Shown here: piece by piece, positions 52,520 through 64,000 of the stretch
Layout: every line of letters starts with the position of its first letter
Numbering within the stretch: the stretch's first letter is position 1
From: Ceratopteris richardii
Lineage: Eukaryota > Streptophyta > Polypodiopsida > Polypodiales > Pteridaceae
Length of the DNA: 64,000 bases
Assembly: GCA_020310875.1 (NCBI GenBank)
Contig: CM035444.1
Coordinates: 22,212,272-22,276,271 of the forward strand
Direction of reading: 5' to 3'
Notes under the pieces: model-generated
Told to the model about the DNA's origin: nothing
The model's input: only the letters and a program-made list of their open reading frames with translations
Databases searched by the model: none
Position numbers and translations under genes: made by a program

Positions 52520-54152
52520 ACAGATCAGCCCCCACAAGGTAATAAGCCTAAAGCTTTGCAAAAAGATTCAAACTTTTCCTGTGGAAGAGCTTTGGTGAAT
52601 ATGTCTACCATATTATCTTGTGTAGGCACATATACCAAATCAATATCTCCTATGAAGGCGCTCTTCTCACATAGTGATAATGCACCTCAATATGTTTGGT
52701 CCATACATGAAACACTAGGTTTTGTGCAACAACCAATGCACTCTAACTATCAATGAGAATATGTGTGGCAGCATCAATCTCCATGCAAAGATCCATCTAT
52801 AGGTGTCTCCGCCATATACACTCCACTGTAGCTATGAAAATTGTCGTGTACTCAGTTTCACAACTCGATGTCACCACTATATGTTGCTTCTTAATCAACC
52901 AAGATATGCATGATTCTCCAAGAAAAAAGTAATTACCACCAGTGGACACATGAGTATCATAACAACAAGCCCAATCACTATTTGTAAAAGCATGCAAGCA
53001 TGGATGAATATCTCTACCATAAAAGAGACCTAAGCGCAAAGTGCCTATGAGATATCTAAACACACGTTTTACTGCTTGCCAACGCTTAGTGCTAGGGTTA
53101 TGCATGAGTTGACTCAACTGGGAAACTGCATACTACATATCTAGCCTTGTGTTGCATGCATACATAAGACATCCCATAGCTTGCTGATAAAGAGAAGTGT
53201 TAAATGCATCACTAGAATCCTCAAATGAGAATCTAAATCCTATCTCAACTGGTGTGGAAACTAGCTTGCAATCCTCAAAGTCAAAATGCTGAAGTAGTTT
53301 TTCAACATACTTTTCTTGATGCATAAGAATTCCCCCCTCCACGAATATAAACTAGATACCAATATAGTAGCTCAAAAGACCAAGATAAGTGACATCAAAA
53401 GTATGCTACAAATCAGCCATAAGAATTTCAAGTTTTGCCTCACATGACCGAGTCACGAGTATGCCATCACATAAAGAACAAGCACTGTAAGATTAGCCCC
53501 ATCTTTGCATACATAGAGTGTGCTTTCAATTGAACTACATGTGAAGCCAAGAGCAACCAAATACTTATGTATTTTGTCATACCATGCACGTGGAACTTGC
53601 TTGAGACCATACAAGGCTTTATGCAAGCAACAAACCATATGCTCTTTCCCTTTCATGGAAAATCCAGGAGGTTTCTTCACATAAACTTCTTCTTGCAAAT
53701 CACCATTCAAGAAAGTTATCTTTATATCCAACTTATGTACTTTCCAACCTTGATGGGCAACCAGTGCAACCACGGTATGAATGGTAGTAATGTGTGAAGT
53801 AGGTGCAAAAGTTTCCTCATAGTCAATACCATATTGTTGCACATATCCTTTGGCAACCAATCTAGCTTTGTAGCGATCAATGCTATCATCAAACTTTCTC
53901 TTAATCTTGCAAACCCACTTTGTACCAGTGGCATTTTTTTCCTTTTGGCATTTCACGTAACTCCCAAGTACCATTCCTATGTATGGAATCCATTTTTGAT
54001 TCCATAGCACTCATCCATTGTGGATCCTCACATGCATTTTCAAAAGTAAGTGGCTCTTCATTACATGTTTTTGCATTAAGAGAATAATCCACAAAATTAC
54101 TTGATGCATGGTGAGAGCTATATCTTGTTCTACCAAATAAAGGTGCACTCAA
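52520..54152 (-). pseudogene. copia H RT and RNase H region
   Basis: On the minus strand: RT (WVCKIKRKFDDSIDRYKARLVAKGYVQQYGIDYEETFAPTS, LHKALYGLKQVPRAWYDKIHKYL) at 53453-54010, the RT end (LLQHFDFEDCKLVSTPVEIG, MGCLMYACNTRLDM) at 53133-53342, and RNase H (FTNSDWACCYDTHVSTGGN, YTTIFIATVECIWRRHL) at 52797-53117. It runs on to about 52520. Fossil. Confidence 0.87.
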
Positions 54153-54407
54153 TTTTCTATCCTAAAAAGTTTGTTTCAGCCACTTTGGCATAGTTTGTGT
54201 ACTCTTGATAGACATGCATTCATTATGCAATACATCATCAATATGTACATCATGTGTGCGCTGAATTTCATGCTCATTTTTAGCCATATTTTGACGCAAA
54301 TGGTAAGCCATATCTACGTGGAAATTTCTAGCAGTTTCGATATTTTTTGGCTGAAAATTTTCAGCCATGTTTGGCTGGAAATTCTTTGTATTGTCAGCTC
54401 TATTTTG

Positions 54408-55310
54408 CTAGAATTTTTCAGCCCTTTGAGCCTCAGTTGGCTGGTCTACATGGCCACAGTCAAGCGCACCATTTTGGAACAAAGGCATGAGTGCATCGAA
54501 CACATCTTGTGAGCTAACTGTTGGCTGTTTTTTGCATTCAAGTCGAGGGAAAATTGAATTTTCAGCAAATACCACATCTCGACTCATAATAATTGTGTTT
54601 GTCAATGGATGGTACAAACGATATCCCTTACTTTCAACACTATAACCAACAAATATACATTTCTTTGCTTTTTCATCAAGTTTGTGATGTTGTTGTGATG
54701 GCACAAGAGCATATGCCAAGCAACCAAACACACACATATGACTAACCATGGGCTTATGTCCATTCCAAGCCTCATAAGGAGTGATGAATCTCAATGCTTT
54801 TGTAGGGTGGAGATTCAACACATAGTTTGCACACATGACCGCTTTCATCCAAAACTTATCAGGAATGTGCTTTCCTTTAACCATACATTGTGCCATTTCA
54901 AGTAGAATTGTATTTTTATGCTCAGCAACACCATTTTGCTCAGGTGTATATGGCACCGTACATTGGTGTGAAATACCTCTTTCACAAAGAAAAGCACTAA
55001 ACTCATGTGGCATGTATTCACCACCACGATCCGTGCGTAGAGTCAAAAGCTTTTGTGAAGAAACATTTTCAGTCATAGCTAAAAATGCTTTGAAGCAAGA
55101 AAATACGTCATTCTTTGCTTTCATATGATATACTCATGTATGGTGAGTAGCATCATCAATGAAGTTAAAAAAATATACATGCTTCCCAAAAGATGGAGTC
55201 TTGATGGGACCACATACATCACTATGAACAACATGCAATTTTCTTGTAATGTTTGTATGATTATCTTTTGGAAAAGAAGCATGATGCATTTTTCCAAGAA
55301 TGCAACCTTC
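54408..55310 (-). pseudogene. copia H integrase region
   Basis: The frame 54408-55124 carries the core (LRTDRGGEYMPHEFSAFLCERGISHQCTVPYTPEQNGVAEHKN) and the C-terminal part (GCLAYALVPSQQHHKLDEKAKKCIFVGYSVESKGYRLYHP). Upstream core sequence lies at about 55125-55310, next to the solo LTR. Fossil with a few breaks. Confidence 0.87.
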
Positions 55311-55315
55311 ACATT

Positions 55316-55544
55316 GTTGGAGTTAGGCATCTGTGGAAGCACACGAACATCACAAGGAAGAAGAAGAAGCTTGGAGCACAACACACAATACTGAATGTAT
55401 TACCATTAGCATGTACAAAAATATGTAACTTGTTAGGGCTATAGGCGTATATACAAGCCGAGGGGAAAAAACCTCCTAAAGAGGGAAAAAGTACCCCGAC
55501 AGTCCTAGTGTGTTCACACACATCACTACCTAAATATATCAACA
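55316..55544 (-). repeat. Solo LTR of the copia A/B family, inside H
   Basis: A 229-bp complete LTR (TGTTGGAGTTAGG to ATATCAACA) flanked by the TSD CACAT (55311-55315 and 55545-55549). No internal sequence or primer site accompanies it. It records an insertion later reduced by recombination between LTRs, a common fate. It is close to the LTRs of A and B. Confidence 0.95.
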
Positions 55545-55549
55545 CACAT

Positions 55550-57126
55550 GCATGCTTTTCAATGGACTCAAGTGTAGGCAAACCAATAACCATGTCGTTC
55601 TTTTACAAGTAGAGCAAACTATTGAAGTTCAAGCGACCAAAATGAGCATGCCAAAGCTCCATTTCAGCCATGGAAGAAGTATGAGCAACCAACACATTTG
55701 AGGCAACCCTCTTGTATGTATCCATGTGATATAAACCATTACATAATGTACCGGACATCACAATAATATCTCCATTGTTGAAATCATGAACCATACACTT
55801 ATCATCAACAAAGTGTACATGAAGTCCAGCTTTGGCAATCAACGGAACTGAAATTAAGTTCTTCTTCATACCGGGTACATACAATGCATTTTTCAAGAGA
55901 ATCACACCTCCATTTACAGCCGTAAGCTCAATTTCTCCTACTCCAATGATAGGATAAGAGACATTGTTTGCACACACCACATGTCCTCATTTGGGTGCAT
56001 CTTTCAAAGAGGCAAAAAATCTTTTGCATGATATTATGTGCTTTGAAGCACCACTGTCAAAGAACCAATCCGAATCAACCTCACTCACAACCATACATTT
56101 AGAATGCAAAGATTCATCATAATGACATGTAACAACACATGCCCAAAAATATTGAGCCGTGTTAGCTTCATCATTCTTTGCATTTACTGGATTTTCAGCA
56201 ATAGACATGTCGGATTCCTTCTTCTTTTCATTGCGCTTAGCAAGCTTTCTACACTCATCAATAGTATGACCAACCTTGCGGCAATATTTGCATCTTTTCT
56301 TCTTTTGCAAATCACCATCATAGAGGAATGAGTGGAAGAGGAAGGTTGAGGCTTTGGTTTTGATGAACCCAAAGTTGAACCATACTTGCTTTCCCCTTTT
56401 TTGTGAGATAGCAAGTGCTTGCATTCCCTCAATCAAACCACTCATATTCACTCTAGATTGCTCTTCTTGCAAAAGAAGAGACACAACTTCATCAAATGCA
56501 TACATATTAGGATTCCCTTTTGCAACCAAACAGGGTGTAGTAGCAAAGTTTTGAAAATATTTTGGTAATCCTTTCAACAATCTAGAAATGAGTGATGCAT
56601 CCGAAATAATCTCATCTATGTTTGCCAATTGCTCTTTCAAATCCTTGATGTGTGTCACATACACATCCACAGACTCATTTTCAGCCTTACATACATGCTC
56701 AAGTTGCTTCCTCAAGTATGCAACATGTGCTTCATTACGCACAGCATACAAAGAAGCAAGAGTGTCCCATGCTTGTCTTGATGTAGAACATGACCGAATG
56801 TGTGGAACTATATGACGCTTCATAGAAAGTGCAATCAATGCATGAGCTTGAGCATGTTTTCCATCCCATCTAAGCTGCTCTTGTGTAGGTGGAGAAGGAG
56901 AAACCATTGTACTTGAAGAAGGAGCTCCATCAGTGATAGTAGACCGTGAAGTAGAAGAACATGCAGGTCTTCGATCTACATCTGCCACTATGTTCCAAAG
57001 TTGTTTTGCAACAAGAACATGCTTCATCGTGTAAGAACACATCGGATAGTTGGTCCCAACAAGCTTATCTTCAGGTTGAAGCATGCCAAATAAGTCATTG
57101 CTACCCGCCATTTCATGAAGGAACAA
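55550..57126 (-). pseudogene. copia H gag, protease and pre-integrase region
   Basis: The frame 55987-57126 holds gag (MAGSNDLFGMLQPEDKLVGTNYP, AWDTLASLYAVRNEAHVAYLRKQLE), zinc knuckle CKYCRKVGHTIDEC near 56280, and the protease motif FFDSGASKHI near 56045-56070. The stretch 55603-55980 continues the protease and pre-integrase (GVGEIELTAVNGGVI, LWHAHFGRLNF). It is the best preserved part of H. Confidence 0.88.
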
Positions 57127-57254
57127 GAATGTGATAAAATCTTTACTTCGATGAATGCTGAAATTTTAGCTCACAAATTTTCACTCTGATAGTGATTCTG
57201 ACTGTACAAATGGCTTCTAACCTTGAGAAGGAGTTGAAACTACTTTGATACCAC

Positions 57255-57547
57255 TGTTAGGTGTGTGTAGAAGTGCAAGAGACACACAAGAAGCACACAC
57301 AAGGAGCACAAACATAGCAAGACACATGGAGAAGATGGATGGCTGGAATAGATCTCTCTATTGATGATGAGCCAAACTGAAGTAAGAGTTGAATAATATC
57401 CCTAAGCACAAAGTACCACCACATATGAGTGAATCATGTATGTGGTAACATGGGGAAAAAACCTCTAGCCAGAACTAGAGTAAAAAGTGCCCATGTATAG
57501 CGAAAAGGTTCATATCAAAGCTAGTTGAGGAACACATAAGTGTAACA
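57255..57547 (-). repeat. 5' LTR of copia H (293 bp)
   Basis: Partner of 52186-52478. Primer-site complement directly left. Confidence 0.9.
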
Positions 57548-60500
57548 AGTCCACCTTACTTTGTGTTTTGTGTGAGCATGGAACACAGGTTTCCCTGCAA
57601 CTACCAATATGCTATGACTATCAATGAAGATGGTGGTGGCAGAAGACTGACCAACACCCAAATCATCCAAAAGGTGTGTGAGCCACACACTCAATAGTCA
57701 CTATGAAAGTTGCCCTATACTCAATTGCATAACTAGAAGTGCCCACAATAGGTTTCTTCTTGCTCAACCAAGATATGCATGTGCTACCAAGCATGAAGCA
57801 AAAACCATTGGTGGACACATGAGTGCCATGAACTAGCCCAGTCTGAGTCAAAAAAGCATGTAAAGCTGGTAGTAGTGACCCCCCCTTTGGATAAAACAAT
57901 CCAAGTAGCCAGGTACCACTCAAGTAGTGAAAGATGCACTTAAACACCTACCAATGCTTGACACTTGGGCAATGCATAAACTTGCTCATATGAGAGACAA
58001 AAAACTAAATATTAGGCCAAGTTATGCATAAGTAAAGCAAGCATCCAACAGCACGTTGATAGAGAATAACATCATATGCATCTCTAGCACCATGAAGACT
58101 CGACCGTAAACCTATTTCCATAGGATTGGTAATAGGTTTGCAATGTTCAAGGCCAAAATGTTGCAATAATGTGTCAATATATTCTATTTGGCACAAAGTT
58201 ATTCCCCCATCAACTTGCATACATTGGATGCCCACATATTGATGCAAGTGCCCCGAATTTGACATCTCAAAAGAGGCATGCAAATCAATCTTAAATTCAT
58301 CAAATTTCTTCTCATTACGACCAGTGAAAAACATGTCATGAACATACACAATAATGATAAGAAGTATATCATCTGCATGCTTCACATATCAAGTGCTCTC
58401 AGTTGGATTGTTCTCAAAACCATGTGCAATCAAGTAGGCATGTATCTTATCATACCAAACATGTGGTGCTTGTTTCAAACCATATATTGCTTTTTTCAAC
58501 CTACACACTTTGTTTTCATGCCCTTTCTATGCAAAAAAATGGGGATGAAATACATATACTTCTCCATGTAAATCACCATTCAAAAATGCATTTTTAATGT
58601 GCAACTAAGGTGCAATCCAACCATGATTATCTGCAAGTGCACAGATGCTACAAATGGTGATCATTCGACATGTGGGTGCAAAGGTCTCATCAGAATCAAT
58701 GCCTCTCTCTTGAGCAACTTTTGCAACAAGCCTAGCTTTATACCTATCAACTATTCCTTCAGGTTTATGCTTTAGCTTGTATACCCATTTAGTGATGATA
58801 ACCTTTTTGCCTCGAGGAAAATCACATAGGGACCAAGTACCATTCTTTATAATAGCACCATATTTTGATTGCATAGCAGTCATCCAATTTTTTGAATTTT
58901 GTGCTTTATCAAAAGAAACTTACTCATTCTCATCATAGAGACTAGAGGCAGCCATTGCATAGAACTTTGATGCAAAAGAAGCACTATGAGATCCTAAATA
59001 GTTACAATATGATAGAGGTGCATCTAATTTACTATCTCACAAAGTCTGCACTAGCCATTTAGGCATAATTTATGCCTCCTCCATATAGGCACTCTCATCA
59101 ACAAGTGCATCATGAAGATCTGCATAAAAAATGGAATGATTTGCATCATCACATGGAACCTTTGCAGGTTGAGAAATTGCCTCATTTGGAGTAGCACTTG
59201 AATGTCCACTTGTAAAAAGAGGTAGCAATGTCTCATACACACCTTTTGAGCCAACTGATGTCGCCTTAGTACATGAAAGTAATGGTTGAATTGCATCTTC
59301 CAGAAAGACAACACCATGGCTAACCAAAATGCATTTAGTTTGTGGATGATATAGATGATAACCTTTACTTTCATAATTGTACCCAAAAAAAATACATTTC
59401 AGTACTTTATCATCCAATTTCTTGTGTTGTTGTTCAGGCACTAATGCATATTCCAGACAAACAAAAACAAGTAGATGAGCAACAAATGGCTTGCAACCAT
59501 GCAAGCCTCATTTGGAGTGATAGATTGCAGTGCTTTGGTGGGACACCTGTTAATGACATATGTTGCACACATAACAACCTCAAGCCATAAGCTATGTGGT
59601 AAAGCCTGACTTTCTTTCAGCAATTCCATTTTATTGAGGTGTATACAACACTATACACTAATTTTTTATCCCACATTTACCTAGAAATGCATTAAAATCA
59701 GAAGACATGTATCCCCCTTTATCAAAATGGAGGGTGCCCAATCTACATGCTGACATACTTTCAACCATAACCAGAAACTATTTGAAGCACATAAACACTT
59801 CAACTTTGCTTTTAGTGGATACACTCATGCATGCCTAGAATAATCATCAATAAATGTCATGAAGTAAAGTTAGTTCCCAAAAGAGGGTGTCTGCAAGGAC
59901 CACAAACATCATTATGAACAAGTTGCAATTTATGAGCAACTCAAAGTGAACCATCTTTAGGGAAAGAAGAACACTACATTTTCCAAAAATAAAATCTTCA
60001 CAAACATGTTTACAAGGTGCCTCAAGTTTGGGTAGAGAGGACACCATTTCATATTCTTGTATGCATAGCATAGCATAATTGAGAGGACCGCCAAATCTTT
60101 GCATATGAGATAGCCTGAGAATCTTGTATTGTACATGTTGAATCATTCACAGATTTTTCATAGTCTATGAGTTTATACAACCCATGACATAAAATGCCAA
60201 AAGCAATAATAACATCACCATTTGATAGATCATGAATTGTACATCTGTCATCAACAAATTTGACAACCATATTGATCTTGGCTGATGTTGAAACTGATAA
60301 TAGATTTTTCTTGATCCCTAGAACAAACAAAGCATTTGACAATGTGAAAGAACCACCATCAAGAGTAGTCAAAATGATCTCACCAACACCCATTACAGGA
60401 TAAGAGGAGTTGTTAGTGCATGTGAAAGGATTCGCTATAGGGGCAAGCTCAAGTGAACTGAAGAAACTACACTGTAAGGTAATATGTCTGGTTACCCCAC

Positions 60501-60690
60501 TATCAAAGTACCAAATATCTGAGTCTACTACAAGCATGCACTGCTCATGAGAAGATGGATCATAGCTGCAAATAGTAGTAAGCACCCATTCTTCATTCTG
60601 CACAAGATTAGCAGACTCAATTTTAGGTGAAGAGGCCTCTACAACAACCATTTCAACCTCTTTCTTCTTTGCCTCTTTTGCATCCAATTT
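57548..60690 (-). pseudogene. copia G pol, right of H
   Basis: RNase H (57663-57947, FKCIFHYLSGTWLLGLFYPKGG), RT (58005-58883, with IIVYVHDMFFTG, and KLKHKPEGIVDRYKARLVAK), integrase (59070-60146) and protease with pre-integrase (60049-60687, VDSDIWYFDSGVTRHITLQCSFFSSLE). It matches B block by block. Many breaks. Confidence 0.85.
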
Positions 60691-61512
60691 CGGACAACTC
60701 TTTATGACATGATCATTTCCTTTATAGTATTTGCAAAACTGTTTTTGTGTTTATGTCTTCTTCTCATCTTTTTCTTCCTTCTTCACCTATGCAACATTAG
60801 TATATTTCTGCTTACTAGTAGATGAACTCCATTTACCTTTGCCCTTTTGACTAGCTAAGAAAGCTTGATCTACAACATGCATAATAGATTTGTTCTACCC
60901 GAACTGATCTTCTTGCAACAAAATAGAGACTAACTCCTCAAATGTTAAGGCACTTGGATTGAAGACCATTAAGAACTGTATGCACAAGTGAATTATCTGG
61001 TAAAACATCATCAAGAGAAACCAACTGCTCCTTCAAATGTTTGATCTTTGTCAAAAAATTATCCATTGAATCTCCTTCATTCATGTGGTCACTCTCCATT
61101 TGCTACTAGATGTAAGAAACATGAGTCTCATTTCTTGTTGAGTATAAGGTTGTAAGTCTATCCCAAGCATCCTTTGCTATCTTGCAAGATAATGGCAAGT
61201 TTGATAGAAAAAGCTATCAATGCATATGCTTGAGCATCTCTGCCATCCCAACGAAGTTTCTCTACAGTAGGTGCAACAAGAACCACAAGACAAATAGGAA
61301 TTTGAAGATCATAATCTTCAATACCATCTTCATCACCTTTAATAATTGTATTCGCAAGTGTAGTAGGGTGTTTTTCAATAGCTTGCACAATATTCCATAG
61401 CCCTTTTGCTACCAATACATGATGCATCATATATGCCCATAACTAGTAATTAGAATGATCCAACTTGTCCTCAATAGACAACATATGGATGCATCATTGC
61501 TTTCAGCCATGG
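60690..61512 (-). pseudogene. copia G gag
   Basis: Decayed UBN2-type gag. The clearest part is 61158-61430 (MHHVLVAKGLWNIVQAIEKHP, LRWDGRDAQAYALIAFSIK). The gag start ATG of the family lies near 61509. Strongly broken. Confidence 0.78.
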
Positions 61513-61864
61513 CCACTGACTAAATACTTTGATGCACAAAAATGAACGTATCTCAAAAAGTTGGACAGAACTACCCTGTCGAGCTCTGCTAAAACCATAG
61601 CAAACTTCAAGATGCTTGTATTGGAAAACTGAAACCTATATATATGTTTGGCACAAAAGGGCAAAATTTTATGCCCAAGAACTATGATAACGCGTTTGGA
61701 GGTCGAAACGAGCTCAGATTGAAATTTCAACATCACAAAGCAGAGTTGTTTTGAACTCGTAATCACCTTGAGTATGCTCTCCAATTTAGGTGTGATTTTG
61801 AGACTGTGACTGGAGGGGTGTTGACGATGCCCTAGATGAAACGACAACATGCTCTGATACCAAT

Positions 61865-62091
61865 TGTTGGAGTTTGATGTCTATGAAAGCATGCATACAA
61901 CACAAAAATAAGAAGAAGCTTGGAGCACAACACAACAATGAATGAATTACCAAGTGAATGTACTAGAATAATTCACTTTCTAGGGTTATAGGCATGTATA
62001 CAAGTTGAGGGGAAAAAACTCTTAAAGAGGGAAAAAAGTGCCTCGGCAGTCCCAAGTGTATTCACACAATCACTACCAAAATATATCAACA
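61865..62091 (-). repeat. 5' LTR of copia G (227 bp)
   Basis: TGTTGGAGTTTGATG to ATATCAACA, with the tRNA-Met primer-site complement TGCTCTGATACCA ending two bases to the left. TSD TTTTT follows. Confidence 0.92.
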
Positions 62092-64000
62092 TTTTTATCA
62101 TCCTTTCAATGATCATTTGAAAGAATCTTAAAGAATAGCCTATGGTTGTTCACATGAAATTTATTCTTCCATCACACTGTGTGAATTCTCTTATCCCATA
62201 TTTTCTCTTCATTATAGCTTGATAATAGCCACTCTTAGTTACCACAATTGCCTTGTGGTTTAAAAAGAGAAAATTTTGAGTTATCACATAAGTCCTTGGC
62301 CTTGTTGATCGTGCATGCCATGGGTTTTATGGAATTTGAAATTCCATAAGAGGGACTTTAAGCTTATTCTATCGTACTAATGTACTTATTACTTGGCTTA
62401 TAATAAGCCAACCATATAAGAAGTGAATGATAGTTTTAATATTTCCAATTGGCTCTACTAACATTATTCATATAATGGAATCTATGACCAAACCTAAGCT
62501 TCAATAAATTGAATCTCCCTTTCACGGGAAGATGTGTATCATGCAAAAGTTCCAAGTTGGAACTTTGTTCATTCAAAGGATGGTGCAAAATTCCCATGCA
62601 ACTTTGTATATGCAACAATGCATCTAAACTGTCACCATGATCATGCACAAGCAATATTTATTTTTAAAAACCATATTAGTTTGATGGATAGTGCAAATCA
62701 TTTCTTGGACTAATTGTAAATGTGGCCAACCAAACTAGGCCACTTGAATCTATGCATCCACTTCTAGATTCATGTTTATAATGAAATGTATTGCATGTTC
62801 TATGGTTTGCAAGGAAAATAAAGTGTGTGAATACTTATTTGAAAATTAAGCTTCACCCATCCCTTGGTTAGCTCAAGTGCTTGCATTGTGGTGATGTAGG
62901 CTTCGGCCATCCCTCATCTTCCAATATTGATTTCTGAGCCTTTCGTATCTTTATCGTTGCCCCAAGGAACTCCATGGCATATCTTATTCAAAGGATGAAT
63001 CTATCTCATCACTTCTTCAATGCTCTTGGGCATCTCTTCTATAACCAAAGAATAAAGAGATATGACATGCCTTATTATAAAATATAGTCACCATCTAGGG
63101 AGGAACATATGGTGCTTAAGGATGCAAGACACAAATGAAAACACATCAATAATGTGTGAACTTAAGTGCATAAGAACAAAAGGGAGTGGCTTTCTATGAC
63201 TTATATGCTCTTCAAATGTCTTGTTTTGTAAAGAAAAGCAAATCCCAACTCACATAAATGCAAATATAAGCTTTTAGGTTCATTCATGCATAAACAAAAG
63301 GATAACCAAAATGTCCAATGAGTAAGATGATAGGGAATAATCACATATGCAACATGTGAAACATTGCAAACAATAGTATAACAAAAGAAACATAAGTTTA
63401 TCTTCATGCTTTATCTTGTTGAAGTTGAAAGTTTGTGAAGACATAGTCCTCCTTCAAGGTTATTCTCTTGATCATACTCCACATGAAAATCAAGCTCTCC
63501 TGTTCACTTGTCATGCAGATGATAGCAGGCTTGGAATTGAAAGATCCTAATAGGAGAGATTGAGTACTTTCTCTATGCATGTTGAATAGAGAGTAAAAAA
63601 AGCATGAAGGGTTAAGCTTTATTGTTGAATAAGAGGGAATAGAAGCAAGCTAGCTCTCCCACTTCACATTCATGCAATGTGTGGGTAGTCTACAAGCCAT
63701 TGGATAAACTCCTCATGCGGCTGTGAGCTTCTACTTTTGTTGAGAATATCTAGGAGATCAGAGGTTCTCATACTCATTTTCTCAATTGGGAGTCGAAGTA
63801 TACCACATATGAGGGAAAGGAAACCCAATAGACTCTCCATATAGCAAAGCATTGGGTTAACTTTAGTATCAAGTGGAACAAGAGAGAGGTGCTCATGGAT
63901 GTCTTCCCTTCTCATTCAGATGATGGCTTGGTCGCCCAATGCATGGTTGAAGGAGGCCATCAGGAATATGGCTCTTCCAATAGAGGGGTGACACACCTAG
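62092..64000. other. Unassigned DNA right of G
   Basis: No LTR, pol or gag homology seen, and no RNA gene. AT-rich with short scattered frames. In base composition and phrasing it resembles the interior of element E, so it may be an unrecognised LARD interior or ordinary intergenic DNA. Confidence 0.5.
63670..63915 (-). CDS. Possible short or decayed coding stretch (81 aa), unidentified
   Basis: MRREDIHEHLSLVPLDTKV, MESLLGFLSLICGILRLPIEKM, LLDILNKSRSSQPHEEFIQWLVDYPHIA. The composition is protein-like and the end is helical-looking, but I do not recognise it, and there is no exon context. It could be chance. Confidence 0.2.
   Translation of the reverse strand: MRREDIHEHLSLVPLDTKVNPMLCYMESLLGFLSLICGILRLPIEKMSMRTSDLLDILNKSRSSQPHEEFIQWLVDYPHIA

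Larger units (their letters stand above)
52186..57547 (-). mobile_element. Ty1/copia element H, inserted in G
   Basis: LTRs 52186-52478 and 57255-57547, 293 bp each with about 24 differences. It is a different copia family from A/B/F/G (LTR starts TGTTGGGTGTGTGTAG). The primer-site complement CTTTGATACCA is at about 57243-57253 and the purine-tract complement AACCCCCCTGGA at 52479-52490. The interior holds gag, protease, integrase, RT and RNase H remnants, and a solo LTR of the A/B family. The TSD is unclear (AGTGT against AGTCC). Several breaks. Confidence 0.9.
51741..62091 (-). mobile_element. Ty1/copia element G, split by element H
   Basis: The LTRs are 51741-51968 (3') and 61865-62091 (5'), both of the TGTTGGAG family, with well over 10% differences. 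TSD TTTTT lies at 51736-51740 and 62092-62096. Without H it is about 5 kb and carries all copia parts in order on the minus strand. It is one of the oldest elements here and has many breaks. Confidence 0.9.

Overview
The window is plant nuclear DNA made almost entirely of nested LTR retrotransposons. The primer-binding sites match plant initiator tRNA-Met and plant tRNA-Asp, and the coding remnants are Ty1/copia and Ty3/gypsy gag-pol. I found no host gene, rRNA, tRNA gene or CRISPR array. The gypsy reverse transcriptase is of the Athila/Tat-like kind (FLDGFSGYNQ block, tRNA-Asp primer), with details that recall non-seed land plants. A large-genome fern, lycophyte or similar plant is a guess, not a call.

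Layout, left to right. (A) 1-3130: copia element on the minus strand, its far end outside the window. (F) A second minus-strand copia relic fills 3131-3305 and continues at 19875-22561. It is split by element C (3306-19874, plus strand, TSD TAGTG), a copia-derived element with no integrase or RT core. C is itself split by Gypsy-1 (4655-17705, minus strand, TSD ACATG), a 13 kb element that looks whole or nearly so, with 610-bp LTRs that differ at about two sites. Gypsy-2 (22562 to about 37165, minus strand) is a relative of Gypsy-1 with extra 3' reading frames. Its 5' end is lost at a junction with copia element B (about 37166-41269, minus strand). B sits in element D (41270-51571, minus strand, sister of C). 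D's LTR is split by element E (44637-51455), a 6.8 kb LTR element with no coding capacity. After a short spacer comes copia G (51741-62091, minus strand, TSD TTTTT), split by copia H (52186-57547), which carries a solo LTR (55316-55544, TSD CACAT). The last 1.9 kb (62092-64000) is unassigned.

Relative ages come from LTR comparison and nesting. Gypsy-1 (about 2/610 differences) and C (1/189) are recent. E (about 18/293), H (about 24/293) and G (more than 10%) are old.

The most unusual biology is in the two gypsy elements. Both carry a second retropepsin-like domain after the integrase, two successive HHCC zinc-binding modules before the integrase core, and a basic tail with repeated W-V-P-K motifs. 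Gypsy-2 adds a 1042-codon reading frame with proline-rich and coiled-coil parts. Gypsy-1 has a leader packed with palindromic AATCGCGATT repeats. Each element was meant to work alone: gag for the particle, protease to cut it, RT/RNase H to copy, integrase to insert. C, D and E would have depended on proteins supplied by other elements.
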